Assembly (NCBI RefSeq): GCF_016107555.1 | Contig: NZ_JABASU010000015.1 | Location: forward strand, 1-64,000 | Length of the DNA stretch: 64,000 nt | From: Psychrobacter celer | GTDB lineage: Bacteria > Pseudomonadota > Gammaproteobacteria > Pseudomonadales > Moraxellaceae | Direction: 5' to 3' | Shown: positions 24,794 to 33,759 of the stretch, in pieces | Layout of the letters: every line of letters begins with the position of its first letter | Numbering within the stretch: the first letter of the stretch is position 1 | Notes under the pieces: model-generated | Seen by the model: only the letters and a program-made list of their open reading frames with translations | Told to the model about the DNA's origin: nothing | Databases searched by the model: none | Made by a program: the position numbers and the translations under genes

Positions 24794-25305
24794 TCATGAA
24801 TTTCTGAGGGAAATTGAATTGAAGACACGCCTTAATACTTTTAAAGGTTTAACGCCAGCCATGTCATGCTGTTGTCCTTTCAATAAAGTAAAATCAACAA
24901 GGTTGCCTAATGCATCAACCATTGCCATGATTTTAGTGGTCATCCCGCCTCTTGATTTGCCAATTATCTGATGACAAGCCCCCCTTTTGCGCCTTGTCCA
25001 TGACGATGTACCTTAACAATAGTGCCATCAATCAGGGCATACTCTAAATCTGAGTCATTCAGAGCATTAAATAGCTTGCTGAATCTATCGCTTTTTACCC
25101 ATCGACGGTAGCGCTTATAAACACTGTTCCAGTTACCAAATTCAGGGGGTAAATCTCGCCACGGTCTACCTGTACGGACAATCCATAGAACAGCTTCGAT
25201 AAATAGTCGATTATTTACCGCTGTTCTACCAACATCGGTCTCTTTACCTGCACAATACGGTGCTATCTTTGCCCACTGGGCATCACTTAGTGTTAATCTA
25301 GTCAT
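24794..25305 (-). pseudogene. Truncated IS5-family transposase with a -1 frameshift signal
   Basis: Frame A (24964-25305) encodes LTLSDAQWAKIAPYCAGK...RPWRDLPPEFGNWNSVYKRYRRW...YALIDGTIVKVHRHGQGAKGG, the N-terminal half of IS427/IS1031-group IS5 transposases, including the first Asp (LIDGT). A slippery run AAAAGGGGGGC (complement of 24978-24988) allows a -1 shift into a frame reading IIGKSRGGMTTKIMAMVDAL...LLKGQQHDMAGVKPL, the correct continuation. The product ends prematurely at 24794, lacking the second Asp and the Glu of the DDE triad, so the copy is dead. Clear terminal inverted repeats were not identified. Confidence 0.85.
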
Positions 25306-25606
25306 AACACTATGATTATCAATTATTTTCTATATATCAACACGCCTAATAATGCCGTTACATAAGTAAACAGTACGCCAAACTGCTATATCCTCGCTCA
25401 TCGATAAAACCTATTCTACTTTTAGTAAGCCAATAGTAAGGTCTGTGCTTGATGCTGAGAGCTGAATTCATCGCTCTGTTCTACTCTCTTAACGCCAAGA
25501 GAGTAACATTTACTACACAGACGACCCAGTCTGCTGCTTCTACTATTTTATGGAGACTTATTAGTTATCCTTAAATTTAGCCATTATCTGCCAGCGGGAG
25601 GCCAGC
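25306..25606. other. Control region upstream of the molybdoenzyme operon
   Basis: This 301-base gap has no gene. It holds the inverted repeat at 25483-25504 and an RBS (GGGAGG) 6 bases before the ATG at 25607. The left end probably includes the upstream end of the dead IS5 copy. Confidence 0.5.
25483..25504. promoter_or_regulatory. Perfect inverted repeat ACTCTCTT-N6-AAGAGAGT
   Basis: An 8-bp perfect dyad with a 6-base spacer, about 100 bases upstream of the aldehyde oxidoreductase operon. It suits a dimeric regulator operator; it could instead be a short hairpin. No U-tract follows. Confidence 0.5.
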
Positions 25607-26278
25607 ATGAATACCTTGACTCTAAATATCAATAATCAAGATTACTCCTTTGACGATCTTGATCCGCGCACGACAATTCTAGATTTATGTCGTCAACATC
25701 TACAAATTACCGGACCAAAAAAAGGCTGTGATCACGGTCAATGCGGCGCTTGCACTATGCTTATCAATGGTGAGCGCATCAACTCGTGCTTGACCCTTGC
25801 GGTTATGCATGACGGCGATGAGATCACCACGATTGAGGGCATCGGAATGCCTGAGTCGTTATCAGCCTTGCAACAAGCCTTTAAAGATCATGATGCCTTT
25901 CAGTGTGGGTATTGCACGCCAGGGCAGATTTGTTCCGCCACGGCTTTAATAGAAGAGGTGAAACAAAACTGGCCAAGCTATGTGACGACAGATCTCAAAA
26001 ACCCGAATGGGTTGTTAGTCCAAGAGATCGCTGAGCGCATGAGTGGCAATATTTGTCGCTGTTCTGCTTACCCCAATATCGTGGATGCTATCTCACAAGT
26101 GCTTGAGAGCGAAGTGTCAAATAAGCGTGCTTCTTCTAGTGAAGAGACGACTACAGGTTCGCTGCAAGACTCAGCAGTGACAGGTATTTGGTCACCGCCG
26201 CCCAGTCAGTCCCAACTTGGTAATCAATCAGTAAACCATAATAAAAATGCCAGTAGCACAGCAGGAGGCCGCTCATGA
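25607..26278 (+). CDS. paoA: Aldehyde oxidoreductase [2Fe-2S] subunit (PaoA/YagT-like)
   Basis: This 223-residue subunit of a molybdenum hydroxylase passes electrons from the molybdenum centre to FAD. The plant-type ferredoxin cluster is CDHGQCGACT...CLT (Cys about 41-61), and the second cluster is CGYCTPGQICSA...CRCSAYPN (about 101-150). E. coli YagT has a Tat leader, which is absent here: the protein starts directly with NTLTLNINNQDY, so it is probably cytosolic. Residues 175-223 are a low-complexity Ser/Asn/Thr tail not usual in the family. The stop overlaps the next start by 4 bases. Confidence 0.92.
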   Translation: MNTLTLNINNQDYSFDDLDPRTTILDLCRQHLQITGPKKGCDHGQCGACTMLINGERINSCLTLAVMHDGDEITTIEGIGMPESLSALQQAFKDHDAFQCGYCTPGQICSATALIEEVKQNWPSYVTTDLKNPNGLLVQEIAERMSGNICRCSAYPNIVDAISQVLESEVSNKRASSSEETTTGSLQDSAVTGIWSPPPSQSQLGNQSVNHNKNASSTAGGRS

Positions 26279-27267
26279 AACGCTTTGAATATATCCGTGC
26301 CCTTGAACCGCAGCAAGCGGTAATGTTTGCTACTCCTAAAGAAGCCTCGTTTATCGCAGGCGGTACCAATTTGCTTGATCTCATGAAGTTTGAGATTGAA
26401 ACGCCAACCAAGCTGGTTGATGTGACACGCTTAGAGCTTGAACAGATTGAAGACACTGCCGATGGCGGCCTACGTATCGGAACCTTAGTAAGCAATAGTG
26501 ATTTGGCCGCGCATCCTAGTGTGATTGCCAATTATCCGGTATTGTCTCGTGCGATATTAGCAGGGGCGACCGGACAGCTGCGCAATAAAGCGACGACTGG
26601 CGGTAACTTCCTGCAGCGTACGCGCTGCTACTACTTTTATCATACCGATAGCCCTTGTAATAAGCGTGAACCGGGTACTGGCTGTCCTGCAATTAACGGT
26701 GAGAACCGCCCCCTTGCAATTTTAGGCACAAGTGACGCTTGTATTGCTCAACACCCGTCCGATATGGCGGTCGCTATGCGTTTGCTTGACGCTACTATTG
26801 AGACTGCCAAAACCGATGGCTCGACTCGGCAGATTCCAATAAAAGACTTTTATTGTCTGCCAAAAGACACTCCCCACATCGAAAACGTTTTAGAGTCAGG
26901 CGAGCTTATCACGCATGTCGTGCTGCCAGCGCCTATTAAAGGTATACACACTTATGACAAAGTGCGTGACCGCGCCTCTTATGCTTTTGCGCTTGTATCG
27001 TGTGCAGCTGTGATAGACGCTGATGATAATGGTAATTTGGCGACAGTACGCTTAGCATTTGGCGGTATTGGTACTCAGCCATGGCGCAATGAAGATGTGG
27101 AAGATTTGTTGACGGATACGCAGGGCGACGATGACACTATCAATCAGGCAGCAGATTTGTTGTTAAAAGACGCCAAAGGTAGCGGTCAAAACGATTTTAA
27201 AATACCACTAACACGCCGTTTGCTAAAACAGGCCATTAAGCGTGCATTAGCGGGCGAGGGAGCATAA
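26275..27267 (+). CDS. paoB: Aldehyde oxidoreductase FAD subunit (PaoB/YagS-like)
   Basis: This 330-residue flavoprotein subunit is of the CO-dehydrogenase FAD-binding family. FAD contacts are seen in FIAGGTNLLDLMKFEI (about 22-37) and LRNKATTGGNFLQRT (about 102-116). Four Cys in RTRCYYFYHTDSPCNKREPG and the following GTGCPAI match the additional [4Fe-4S] insertion known in E. coli PaoB. That insertion distinguishes this family from ordinary xanthine dehydrogenases. The terminal CO_deh_flav_C domain occupies about 215-325. It is coupled to its neighbours on both sides. Confidence 0.92.
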   Translation: MKRFEYIRALEPQQAVMFATPKEASFIAGGTNLLDLMKFEIETPTKLVDVTRLELEQIEDTADGGLRIGTLVSNSDLAAHPSVIANYPVLSRAILAGATGQLRNKATTGGNFLQRTRCYYFYHTDSPCNKREPGTGCPAINGENRPLAILGTSDACIAQHPSDMAVAMRLLDATIETAKTDGSTRQIPIKDFYCLPKDTPHIENVLESGELITHVVLPAPIKGIHTYDKVRDRASYAFALVSCAAVIDADDNGNLATVRLAFGGIGTQPWRNEDVEDLLTDTQGDDDTINQAADLLLKDAKGSGQNDFKIPLTRRLLKQAIKRALAGEGA

Positions 27268-27269
27268 TC

Positions 27270-29783
27270 ATGTCATTATTAGATTCAGTACTACCGGCAG
27301 AGCCTACTAACAAAGAGAAGATAGATAAGCCGGTTGAGACGTTATTCGACAAAACAGCAAGTAATTTGGTAGGTAAACCAATTAACCGCGTCGAGGGCTC
27401 GTTAAAGGTTAGTGGTCAAGCTCATTATTCGGCAGAGATTCAACTAGACAATAAAGTGTATGGTGTCTTGGTTAGCTCAACCGTCGCCAAAGGAAAAGTT
27501 GAAAAAATTGATAGCGACTCGATTGCCCATATACCAGGTATTATTAAAGTCGTCACTGACCCTAAGCGCTTCTTACGTAACTCACAGCAAGGCACTGAGA
27601 CCGAAGCACCGACTCAGGGCGTGAGTGAGATTTTTTATCATGGTGAGCCCATCGCAGTCGTTGTCGCTGAAACTTTTGAAGCGGCGACCGAAGGCGCCAA
27701 GGCTCTTAAAGTCACTTATAAAGACGAAACCGATCAAGCGGCTTTGGATTTTACTAAAGAGCTGCCTAACGCCCACGAGGTAAATGAGAAAAAAGGCTCG
27801 GATAAGAATGCTAAGCACGGAGATCCAGAGCAAGGCCTTGCTGATTCGGCGGTAACCATTGATAGGTTGTACCATACCCCAAGTCAGAGCAACTCACCGA
27901 TGGAACCGCATGTTACTTTGGCTCATTGGGAAGATGACAAGCTAGTCTTATATACTTCAAACCAGATGATCGCCTCTTGTAAGCAGCAAGTAATGGACGC
28001 ATTAGATTTGAAGAAAGATCAAGTCGAGCTGATCTCATACTATGTCGGCGGCGGCTTTGGTAGTAAGCTAGGTATCGCACCAGAATCTATTGCTGCCGCT
28101 ATTGCTTCTAAAGAAGTCGGTCGTCCGGTACTGATTACTATGACGCGCCCGCAAGTGATGGAGGCGACGGTAAGACGCTCAAACACCCGTCAGCGTATTG
28201 CTATTGGTTGTAATGAAGAAGGTATTATTAATACCTTTATTCACGATACCACGACCAGCAACTTGCCAGGCGAGGCGTTCTTTGAACCAACAGCACTATC
28301 CACTCACTTTTTGTACCGCGGAGAGAATCGCCGCGTCAGCTATCAGATGGTGGATATGAATCACGTATTATCAGGCTCTATGCGTGCTCCTGGTGAAGCG
28401 GTGGGTATGATTGCTGTTGAGTGTGCGATGGATGAGCTGGCGACTAAGCTTGAGATGGATCCTATTGAGCTGCGCCGCCGGAACGAACCTGAAGAAGACC
28501 CTAGCGAAGAGATGCCGTTTTCCACACGTCAGCTGGTCGCCTGTATGGAAAAAGGCGCTGAAGCATTTGGTTGGGATGAACATAATCCCAAACCTGCCAG
28601 CCGACTAGAAGGCGACTGGTGGATAGGTACCGGTATGTCTGGCACTTCTCGTGGCAATATGCTGAAGCCTTCTGAAGCGCGGGCGATACTACAAGTCGAT
28701 GACTCAAAAGAGCTTGGCGTCAAAGCCATCATCGAAACCGATATGACAGATATTGGGACAGGCTCTTATACCGTATTTACTCAGGTCGCCGCCGATTTGT
28801 TAGGACTACCTATCGATCATATCGAGATGAAACTTGGCGACAGTGATTTACCGCCAGCATCAGGTTCTGGCGGCAGTTTTGGCGCGGCCAGTGCTGGTAG
28901 TGGGGTTTATTTGGCTTGTGAGCAGCTACGCAAAATGCTTGCAAAAAAAGTAGGTCTACATGCCGATACGATTCGTATAGATAACGGTCAAATCAAAAAA
29001 TCAGGTGAGCATCAGCCTAGTAAGGCAGAAGCCGCTATTGGCGCAAGTAGAGAAAAAGTAGCAGATTTTGTCGATAAAAACTTGGTGGAAAAAGGAGTAG
29101 TCGATAAAAGCGAGGTAGATAAAGTCTCAGGCTTGGTAGATAAGGCTGTAGACTTGGCAGATAAGGTGTCGGCAAAGACAGGTATGCCGCTTCCTGAATT
29201 AAAACCTGCAAATGAGCAATACGACTTTGATGATAATCAGTCCTATGCACTAGCTGATATTATTGCTAAGTTTGACGAGCAAGAAATCAGCGCCAAAGGC
29301 CAGATCAAGCCGGGTAAAAATGGCAAAAACCTTCGCCAAGCCTCGTTTGGGGCCAACTTCGCTGAAGTGGCGGTACATAAAGTCACCGGTGAGATTCGCG
29401 TCAAGCGTATGACTGGCGTGTATGCAGCAGGACGTATTCTCAACCATAAGCTTGCAACCTCGCAGTGTTATGGCGGTATGGTATTTGGTATAGGTTCTGC
29501 TTTGATGGAAGAGGTCATTCATGACAAGCACGATGGGCGCTTATGTAACCATGACCTTGCCGAGTACCATGTGCCGGTCAACGCTGACGTACCGCAGTTG
29601 GATGTGATTTTGTTAGAAGAGGATGACCCTTATACCAACCCTATGCATATTAAAGGTATTGGGGAAACCTCTATTTCAGGGTCAGCGGCAGCCATTGCCA
29701 ATGCCATCTATAATGCAGTCGGCGTGCGTGTTTATGACTTCCCGATTACTTTGGATAAAATCTTAGCCGATATGCCTGAGTAA
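27270..29783 (+). CDS. paoC: Aldehyde oxidoreductase molybdenum-binding subunit (PaoC/YagR-like)
   Basis: This 837-residue catalytic subunit binds molybdopterin (probably the cytosine dinucleotide form) and oxidises aldehydes. The Ald_Xan_dh domain 1 lies at about 40-150 and domain 2 at 160-830. Cofactor motifs include YVGGGFGSKLG, SMRAPGEAVG and GSGGSFGAASAGSG. The catalytic Glu is in KGIGETSISGSAAA (about 797). The protein is about 100 residues longer than E. coli PaoC. An insertion at about 586-650 is rich in VDK/VEK repeats and charged helix and looks non-homologous to the enzyme core. The substrate (probably aromatic or aliphatic aldehyde) is not predictable. Confidence 0.92.
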   Translation: MSLLDSVLPAEPTNKEKIDKPVETLFDKTASNLVGKPINRVEGSLKVSGQAHYSAEIQLDNKVYGVLVSSTVAKGKVEKIDSDSIAHIPGIIKVVTDPKRFLRNSQQGTETEAPTQGVSEIFYHGEPIAVVVAETFEAATEGAKALKVTYKDETDQAALDFTKELPNAHEVNEKKGSDKNAKHGDPEQGLADSAVTIDRLYHTPSQSNSPMEPHVTLAHWEDDKLVLYTSNQMIASCKQQVMDALDLKKDQVELISYYVGGGFGSKLGIAPESIAAAIASKEVGRPVLITMTRPQVMEATVRRSNTRQRIAIGCNEEGIINTFIHDTTTSNLPGEAFFEPTALSTHFLYRGENRRVSYQMVDMNHVLSGSMRAPGEAVGMIAVECAMDELATKLEMDPIELRRRNEPEEDPSEEMPFSTRQLVACMEKGAEAFGWDEHNPKPASRLEGDWWIGTGMSGTSRGNMLKPSEARAILQVDDSKELGVKAIIETDMTDIGTGSYTVFTQVAADLLGLPIDHIEMKLGDSDLPPASGSGGSFGAASAGSGVYLACEQLRKMLAKKVGLHADTIRIDNGQIKKSGEHQPSKAEAAIGASREKVADFVDKNLVEKGVVDKSEVDKVSGLVDKAVDLADKVSAKTGMPLPELKPANEQYDFDDNQSYALADIIAKFDEQEISAKGQIKPGKNGKNLRQASFGANFAEVAVHKVTGEIRVKRMTGVYAAGRILNHKLATSQCYGGMVFGIGSALMEEVIHDKHDGRLCNHDLAEYHVPVNADVPQLDVILLEEDDPYTNPMHIKGIGETSISGSAAAIANAIYNAVGVRVYDFPITLDKILADMPE

Positions 29784-29815
29784 TAGTCGACATCGAAGTA
29801 TAGACCCTGTTGAAT

Positions 29816-29860
29816 AAAACCTGCTAAATATTAACATTAACGTTAAGCAGGTTTTATTTA
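29816..29860 (+). terminator. Terminator or attenuator after the aldehyde oxidoreductase genes
   Basis: Perfect 10-bp stem AAAACCTGCT / AGCAGGTTTT with a 20-base loop, followed by ATTTATTT, between the molybdenum subunit and its maturation gene. It would lower expression of the downstream chaperone relative to the enzyme. Confidence 0.7.
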
Positions 29861-29897
29861 TTTCTATCCCTAAAAGTATAAAAAGAAACGCAAAAAT

Positions 29898-31139
29898 ATG
29901 AATCAAGTCGCAGACATTCTACAGCTCGCCTTTGACGCACGGCAGCAGCACGTTGATGCGGTGCTCGCGACAGTCGTGCGCATTGAAGGCTCAGCTTATC
30001 GTAAACCTGGCGCTATGATGCTTATTTGCGAGGATGGTCGCTCAGTAGGTATGATAAGCGGCGGCTGCCTTGAACCGCACATTATTAAACGCGCCTTTTG
30101 GCTGACGCGTCATGGCGCAAGCGTGCAGGTCTATCAAACCGGTGATGAGCAAAAAGAAGACTTGGAGGATGAGCTGGAGGAAAAGTTAGATAATAATGCT
30201 ATAGATTTTGCAGTAGACTTAGAAGACGAGCTGAACTTTGGCTTAGGCTGCAATGGTAAAGTTCATGTGTTATTTGAGCGCTTATCTTCAGCTATGCCGT
30301 ATTTAGATTTAATTCAGAAAGTTCGTCAAAGTGGAGAGTCTACTACTGTCGCTACTTTAATACGCTCTAACAGCTCTGAGGTGACCGTTGGTACTAGGGT
30401 TCATTTAAACGCCAGTTTTTTAGATGACAATAAAAACTCACAAGAGATACCAGAGCAAACCACAAATTTACCAAAGCCGATAATCGATGAGTTATCTGCT
30501 TATAAAGTGAGTAAAAGACACGCTGATTATCTGGTTTTAAAAAGTCCGGTTGCAAATGACAATAGCTCAAAAAACGCTATACAAACCGAGTGGTTAGTGC
30601 AGCGTTTGCAACCGCAAATTCGGTTACTTGTTTGCGGAGCAGGCAATGATATCATGCCGCTAGTCACCATGGCAAAGCTGCAAGATTGGCACGTCACCGT
30701 GATCGATAGTCGGCCGCAGTATGCCACTCGCCAGCGTTTCCCGCAGGCTGATGCTGCGTTATACGTGGCTCTTAACGATAGCGAAACTCTACTTAAACTG
30801 AGTCAAAATGCAGCGGTAGCACTAATGTCGCATAGCCTCCGCCAAGATCGGGCACGCTTAGCTGTCTTGTTAAAGAATGCCAATCATTGTAATTACATCG
30901 GTCAGTTAGGCCCGCGCTATCGTACTGAGCGTTTGATTAAGGAGATTAGCGCAACTTGCGCTGACCCTACCGCCTTGGCAGACGGTATCAATCAGCTGCA
31001 CTACCCTATCGGTTATAAGCTTGGCGGTGATGGCCCTGAAGCGTTAGCGCTAAGTATCATCGCGCAAATTAGCGCCGTCGTTTATGAGCAAGTTGCGGTT
31101 ACTAAAGAGTTAGCGCAGCCAAAAGCCAGCTATGAATGA
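29898..31139 (+). CDS. XdhC/CoxI-family molybdenum cofactor chaperone (PaoD-like)
   Basis: This 413-residue cytosolic chaperone binds and sulfurates molybdenum cofactor and inserts it into the aldehyde oxidoreductase. The N-terminal XdhC_CoxI domain reads VLATVVRIEGSAYRKPGAMM...GMISGGCLE, with the conserved Cys. The C-terminal Rossmann domain reads LLVCGAGNDIMPLVTMA...VIDSRPQYA. Between them is an acidic insert (about 75-110, DEQKEDLEDELEEKLD) before FGLGCNGKVHVLFERL, and a divergent linker (about 150-225) that makes the protein longer than E. coli PaoD. Its stop overlaps the MocA-like start by 8 bases. Confidence 0.88.
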   Translation: MNQVADILQLAFDARQQHVDAVLATVVRIEGSAYRKPGAMMLICEDGRSVGMISGGCLEPHIIKRAFWLTRHGASVQVYQTGDEQKEDLEDELEEKLDNNAIDFAVDLEDELNFGLGCNGKVHVLFERLSSAMPYLDLIQKVRQSGESTTVATLIRSNSSEVTVGTRVHLNASFLDDNKNSQEIPEQTTNLPKPIIDELSAYKVSKRHADYLVLKSPVANDNSSKNAIQTEWLVQRLQPQIRLLVCGAGNDIMPLVTMAKLQDWHVTVIDSRPQYATRQRFPQADAALYVALNDSETLLKLSQNAAVALMSHSLRQDRARLAVLLKNANHCNYIGQLGPRYRTERLIKEISATCADPTALADGINQLHYPIGYKLGGDGPEALALSIIAQISAVVYEQVAVTKELAQPKASYE

Positions 31140-31839
31140 CAAGAGTAGCTCATCATTCAATCAAAACAAACCTCCAAATCATGCGGTCATTATTTTAGCC
31201 AGCGGATTAAGTCATCGATTAGGTCAGCCAAAGCAGCTTCTAGAAAAACAAGGTAAACCATTAATTAACTATATGACGATGCTTGCTTTGGTGACTCAGC
31301 CAAAAGCTGTTATTGTCGTCATTCCTCAGCAAGATACAGCTATTACTGACGTTATCGAAACGGCTGTTAACCGTTTGACAGCGCCAAACTCAAGCATACA
31401 AATCGTTAGTAACCCTAATCCACAATTAGGAATGGCAAAGAGCTTATCTTTAGCTATTGATGCATTAAAATCTCAGCATGATTTAGCGATGAAGCGCGTA
31501 TTGATTATGGGCGTGGATCAAGTATTATTAAGCGCTCCTCATTTAGATCAACTTCTAGCACAAGATAATATAGTCGTCGCCAGTCGTTACCCGAATTTGG
31601 ATGAGAGATTTATTATTGATGATAATAAGCATGATATCGTGGGTGTGCCATTAGTTGTCAGTTATAAAGTACTACAATCATGGCAATCCTCGCTCAGTGG
31701 CGATAAAGGCTTGCGGCACTTTATTAGAGCGCTAGCTCCTGAGAAAGTCACCACGGTGGCTCACTCAAATCTTAGCTATGATATTGATACTCCTAAACAA
31801 TTAGCTTATGCTCGACAGCAAGGATGGCTTGATTATTGA
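31132..31839 (+). CDS. mocA: MocA-like molybdenum cofactor nucleotidyltransferase
   Basis: This 235-residue GT-A fold enzyme opens with VIILASGLSHRLGQPKQLLE (about 20-39), a variant of the LAAGxSxRxGxxK nucleotide-binding loop of MocA/MobA. GVDQVLLSAPHLDQLL (about 126-141) corresponds to the GDQP metal-binding loop. It would attach CMP to Mo-molybdopterin, giving the cytosine dinucleotide cofactor that PaoABC-type enzymes use. CTP rather than GTP specificity is inferred from the neighbourhood. It is translationally coupled to the XdhC-like chaperone. Confidence 0.85.
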   Translation: MNDKSSSSFNQNKPPNHAVIILASGLSHRLGQPKQLLEKQGKPLINYMTMLALVTQPKAVIVVIPQQDTAITDVIETAVNRLTAPNSSIQIVSNPNPQLGMAKSLSLAIDALKSQHDLAMKRVLIMGVDQVLLSAPHLDQLLAQDNIVVASRYPNLDERFIIDDNKHDIVGVPLVVSYKVLQSWQSSLSGDKGLRHFIRALAPEKVTTVAHSNLSYDIDTPKQLAYARQQGWLDY

Positions 31840-31982
31840 TATAACTGCCTATAGCACAGTCATTATTGGCCGCTTTGTTTCGCTATTGAGTCTAGGGGCT
31901 GTTTAGAAATACATAATTTTGACGACAACAGTGCCCGTAATCGCTTATACTCTTTTATGACCCCATTATTGGGAGTACCTTT

Positions 31983-33080
31983 TTGTATTCACCTGTTTTA
32001 AAGCCTGATATTTTTGATCCGCAAGCACAGAATAGCTCAGTGTTATCCTCTGTCGACTCTGCTCGTGCCAGTCATTTAGTCGCTGATCATTCGGTGGTTG
32101 ATAGTAAACCGCTAACCGATGGTTTTTCGCGGCGGCTGACTTATTTACGTCTTTCTATCACTAATTTTTGTAACTTTCGCTGTGAGTATTGCCTGCCAAA
32201 CGGCTACCAAGGCAAACGCCCCTCCGATGAGCTCAGCGTCGCTGAAATCAAAACTTTGATTCAAGGCTTTGCGCAAGTGGGCACGCAAAAGGTGCGTATC
32301 ACTGGTGGCGAGCCATCGATCAGACGCGATGTGGTAGAGATTATCGAAACGATCAAGAATACCGCTGGTATCGAGATGGTCGCAATGACTAGCAATGGCT
32401 ACAAGCTTGGCAAGCACCTAGCCAACTGGCAGGCGGCAGGACTGAACCAGCTCAACATCAGTATGGATAGTTTCGATGCCGATACTTTTCATCAGATGAC
32501 GGGCTTTAATACCCAGCCCCAGCTGATGCGCGACATGGACACCCTCCTAGCGACTACTGATATTAAGCTCAAAATTAATAGTATCTTAATGGCGGAGACT
32601 GCTTTTCAAAACTTAATTGACGCGATGGACTACGTCAAAGACCGTCCTGTGACCTACCGCTTTATCGAGTTTATGCAGACCAGTGACAACAGCGATTTGT
32701 TTTTTGCTCAGCATGCGCAGTCTGATATGATTACGGATTATCTGCTCGAGCGCGGTTGGCAGTCGCATGATCGTGGTAGCGCTGATGGCCCTGCAATAGA
32801 ATACAGCCATCCTGACTATCTCGGGCGTATCGGTATGATTGCCCCTTATGCCGCGCACTTTTGTGATAACTGTAATCGTCTTCGCGTGAGTAGCCAAGGC
32901 AAAGTGCATCTGTGTCTGTTTGATGAAGGTAATTACGATATTCGAGATTATCTAAAAAACGACGATGTGCAAGGTCTAGTCAACACCTTGCATAGCTTTA
33001 TGCCGATTAAGCCTGAGCATCACCATCTGCATGAGTCTAATAGCGGCATGATGCATAATTTATCGATTATCGGTGGTTAG
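31983..33080 (+). CDS. moaA: GTP 3',8-cyclase MoaA
   Basis: This 365-residue radical-SAM enzyme performs the first step of molybdopterin synthesis, GTP to 3',8-cyclo-dihydroGTP. The N-terminal cluster motif is CNFRCEYC (about 61-68) and the SAM-binding GGEP motif is in ITGGEPSIRRD. The C-terminal [4Fe-4S] cluster is CDNCNRLRVSSQGKVHLCLF, and the essential C-terminal Gly-Gly is present (SIIGG end). The reading frame begins with TTG at 31983 (GGGAG upstream). A 45-residue leader precedes the family core (FSRRLTYLRLSITNFC), so a later start is possible. It heads the moaABCDE run, with only about 50-140 bases between genes. Confidence 0.95.
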   Translation: MYSPVLKPDIFDPQAQNSSVLSSVDSARASHLVADHSVVDSKPLTDGFSRRLTYLRLSITNFCNFRCEYCLPNGYQGKRPSDELSVAEIKTLIQGFAQVGTQKVRITGGEPSIRRDVVEIIETIKNTAGIEMVAMTSNGYKLGKHLANWQAAGLNQLNISMDSFDADTFHQMTGFNTQPQLMRDMDTLLATTDIKLKINSILMAETAFQNLIDAMDYVKDRPVTYRFIEFMQTSDNSDLFFAQHAQSDMITDYLLERGWQSHDRGSADGPAIEYSHPDYLGRIGMIAPYAAHFCDNCNRLRVSSQGKVHLCLFDEGNYDIRDYLKNDDVQGLVNTLHSFMPIKPEHHHLHESNSGMMHNLSIIGG

Positions 33081-33176
33081 AGCATTTAGATGGAGCTCTC
33101 ATAGTAAAACGGCAAACTGTCAAACCGCAAAAATAAAATATTTAAACTTATCAAATGATTAGAATTAGGAATATCT

Positions 33177-33707
33177 ATGTCTAAGCCTGCTGCAGAATTT
33201 ACCCCGCTGAATATTGCTGTGCTTTGTGTCTCTGACAGTCGTACGCTTGAGGAGGATAGCTCAGGGCAGTACTTAGCCGATAGCTTGGTTGAGGCGGGTC
33301 ACCACTTAGCTGATCGTCAGCTGATTACTGATGATATTTATCACATTCGTGCGGTCATTAGTGGCTGGATTGCTGATCCTAATGTACATGCAGTAATCAC
33401 CACAGGCGGCACTGGGTTTTTTATCCGTGATAGTATGCCAGAAGCGGTCAGCGTATTGTTTGACAAGTCGATTGACGGTTTTGGCGAGATGTTCCGTTTG
33501 CTCTCCAAAGATGATATCGGTATGTCAACCATTCAGTCGCGCGCTATCGCTGGTATGGCCAATGGCACAGGCATCTTCTGCCTACCAGGTTCGACCGGTG
33601 CTTGCCGTACCGGCTGGAATGATATCTTAAAAGAGCAGTTCGATAACCGTACCCGTCCCTGTAACTTTGTTGCGCACTTTATGCGCGCCAATCCAGGTCA
33701 CGACTAG
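33177..33707 (+). CDS. moaB: Molybdenum cofactor biosynthesis protein MoaB
   Basis: This 176-residue cytosolic protein of the MoaB/Mog fold (molybdopterin adenylylation) has VLCVSDSRTLEEDSSG (about 15-30), the molybdopterin-binding ITTGGTGFFIRDSMPEA (about 74-90) and FCLPGSTGACRTGW (about 140-153). The length and the D...SG opening favour MoaB over MogA. No separate mogA or moeA is in the window. It lies between moaA and moaC in the same direction. Confidence 0.93.
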   Translation: MSKPAAEFTPLNIAVLCVSDSRTLEEDSSGQYLADSLVEAGHHLADRQLITDDIYHIRAVISGWIADPNVHAVITTGGTGFFIRDSMPEAVSVLFDKSIDGFGEMFRLLSKDDIGMSTIQSRAIAGMANGTGIFCLPGSTGACRTGWNDILKEQFDNRTRPCNFVAHFMRANPGHD

Positions 33708-33759
33708 CGTTTTGAGACTTATAAAATATAAGTAACCTTTAATGAGTTAAGAAAAATAC

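Noticed and set aside
31840-31982. A Moco-type RNA regulator upstream of moaA was looked for
   Set aside because: The 143-base gap is too short and shows no conserved multi-stem structure that I could recognise.
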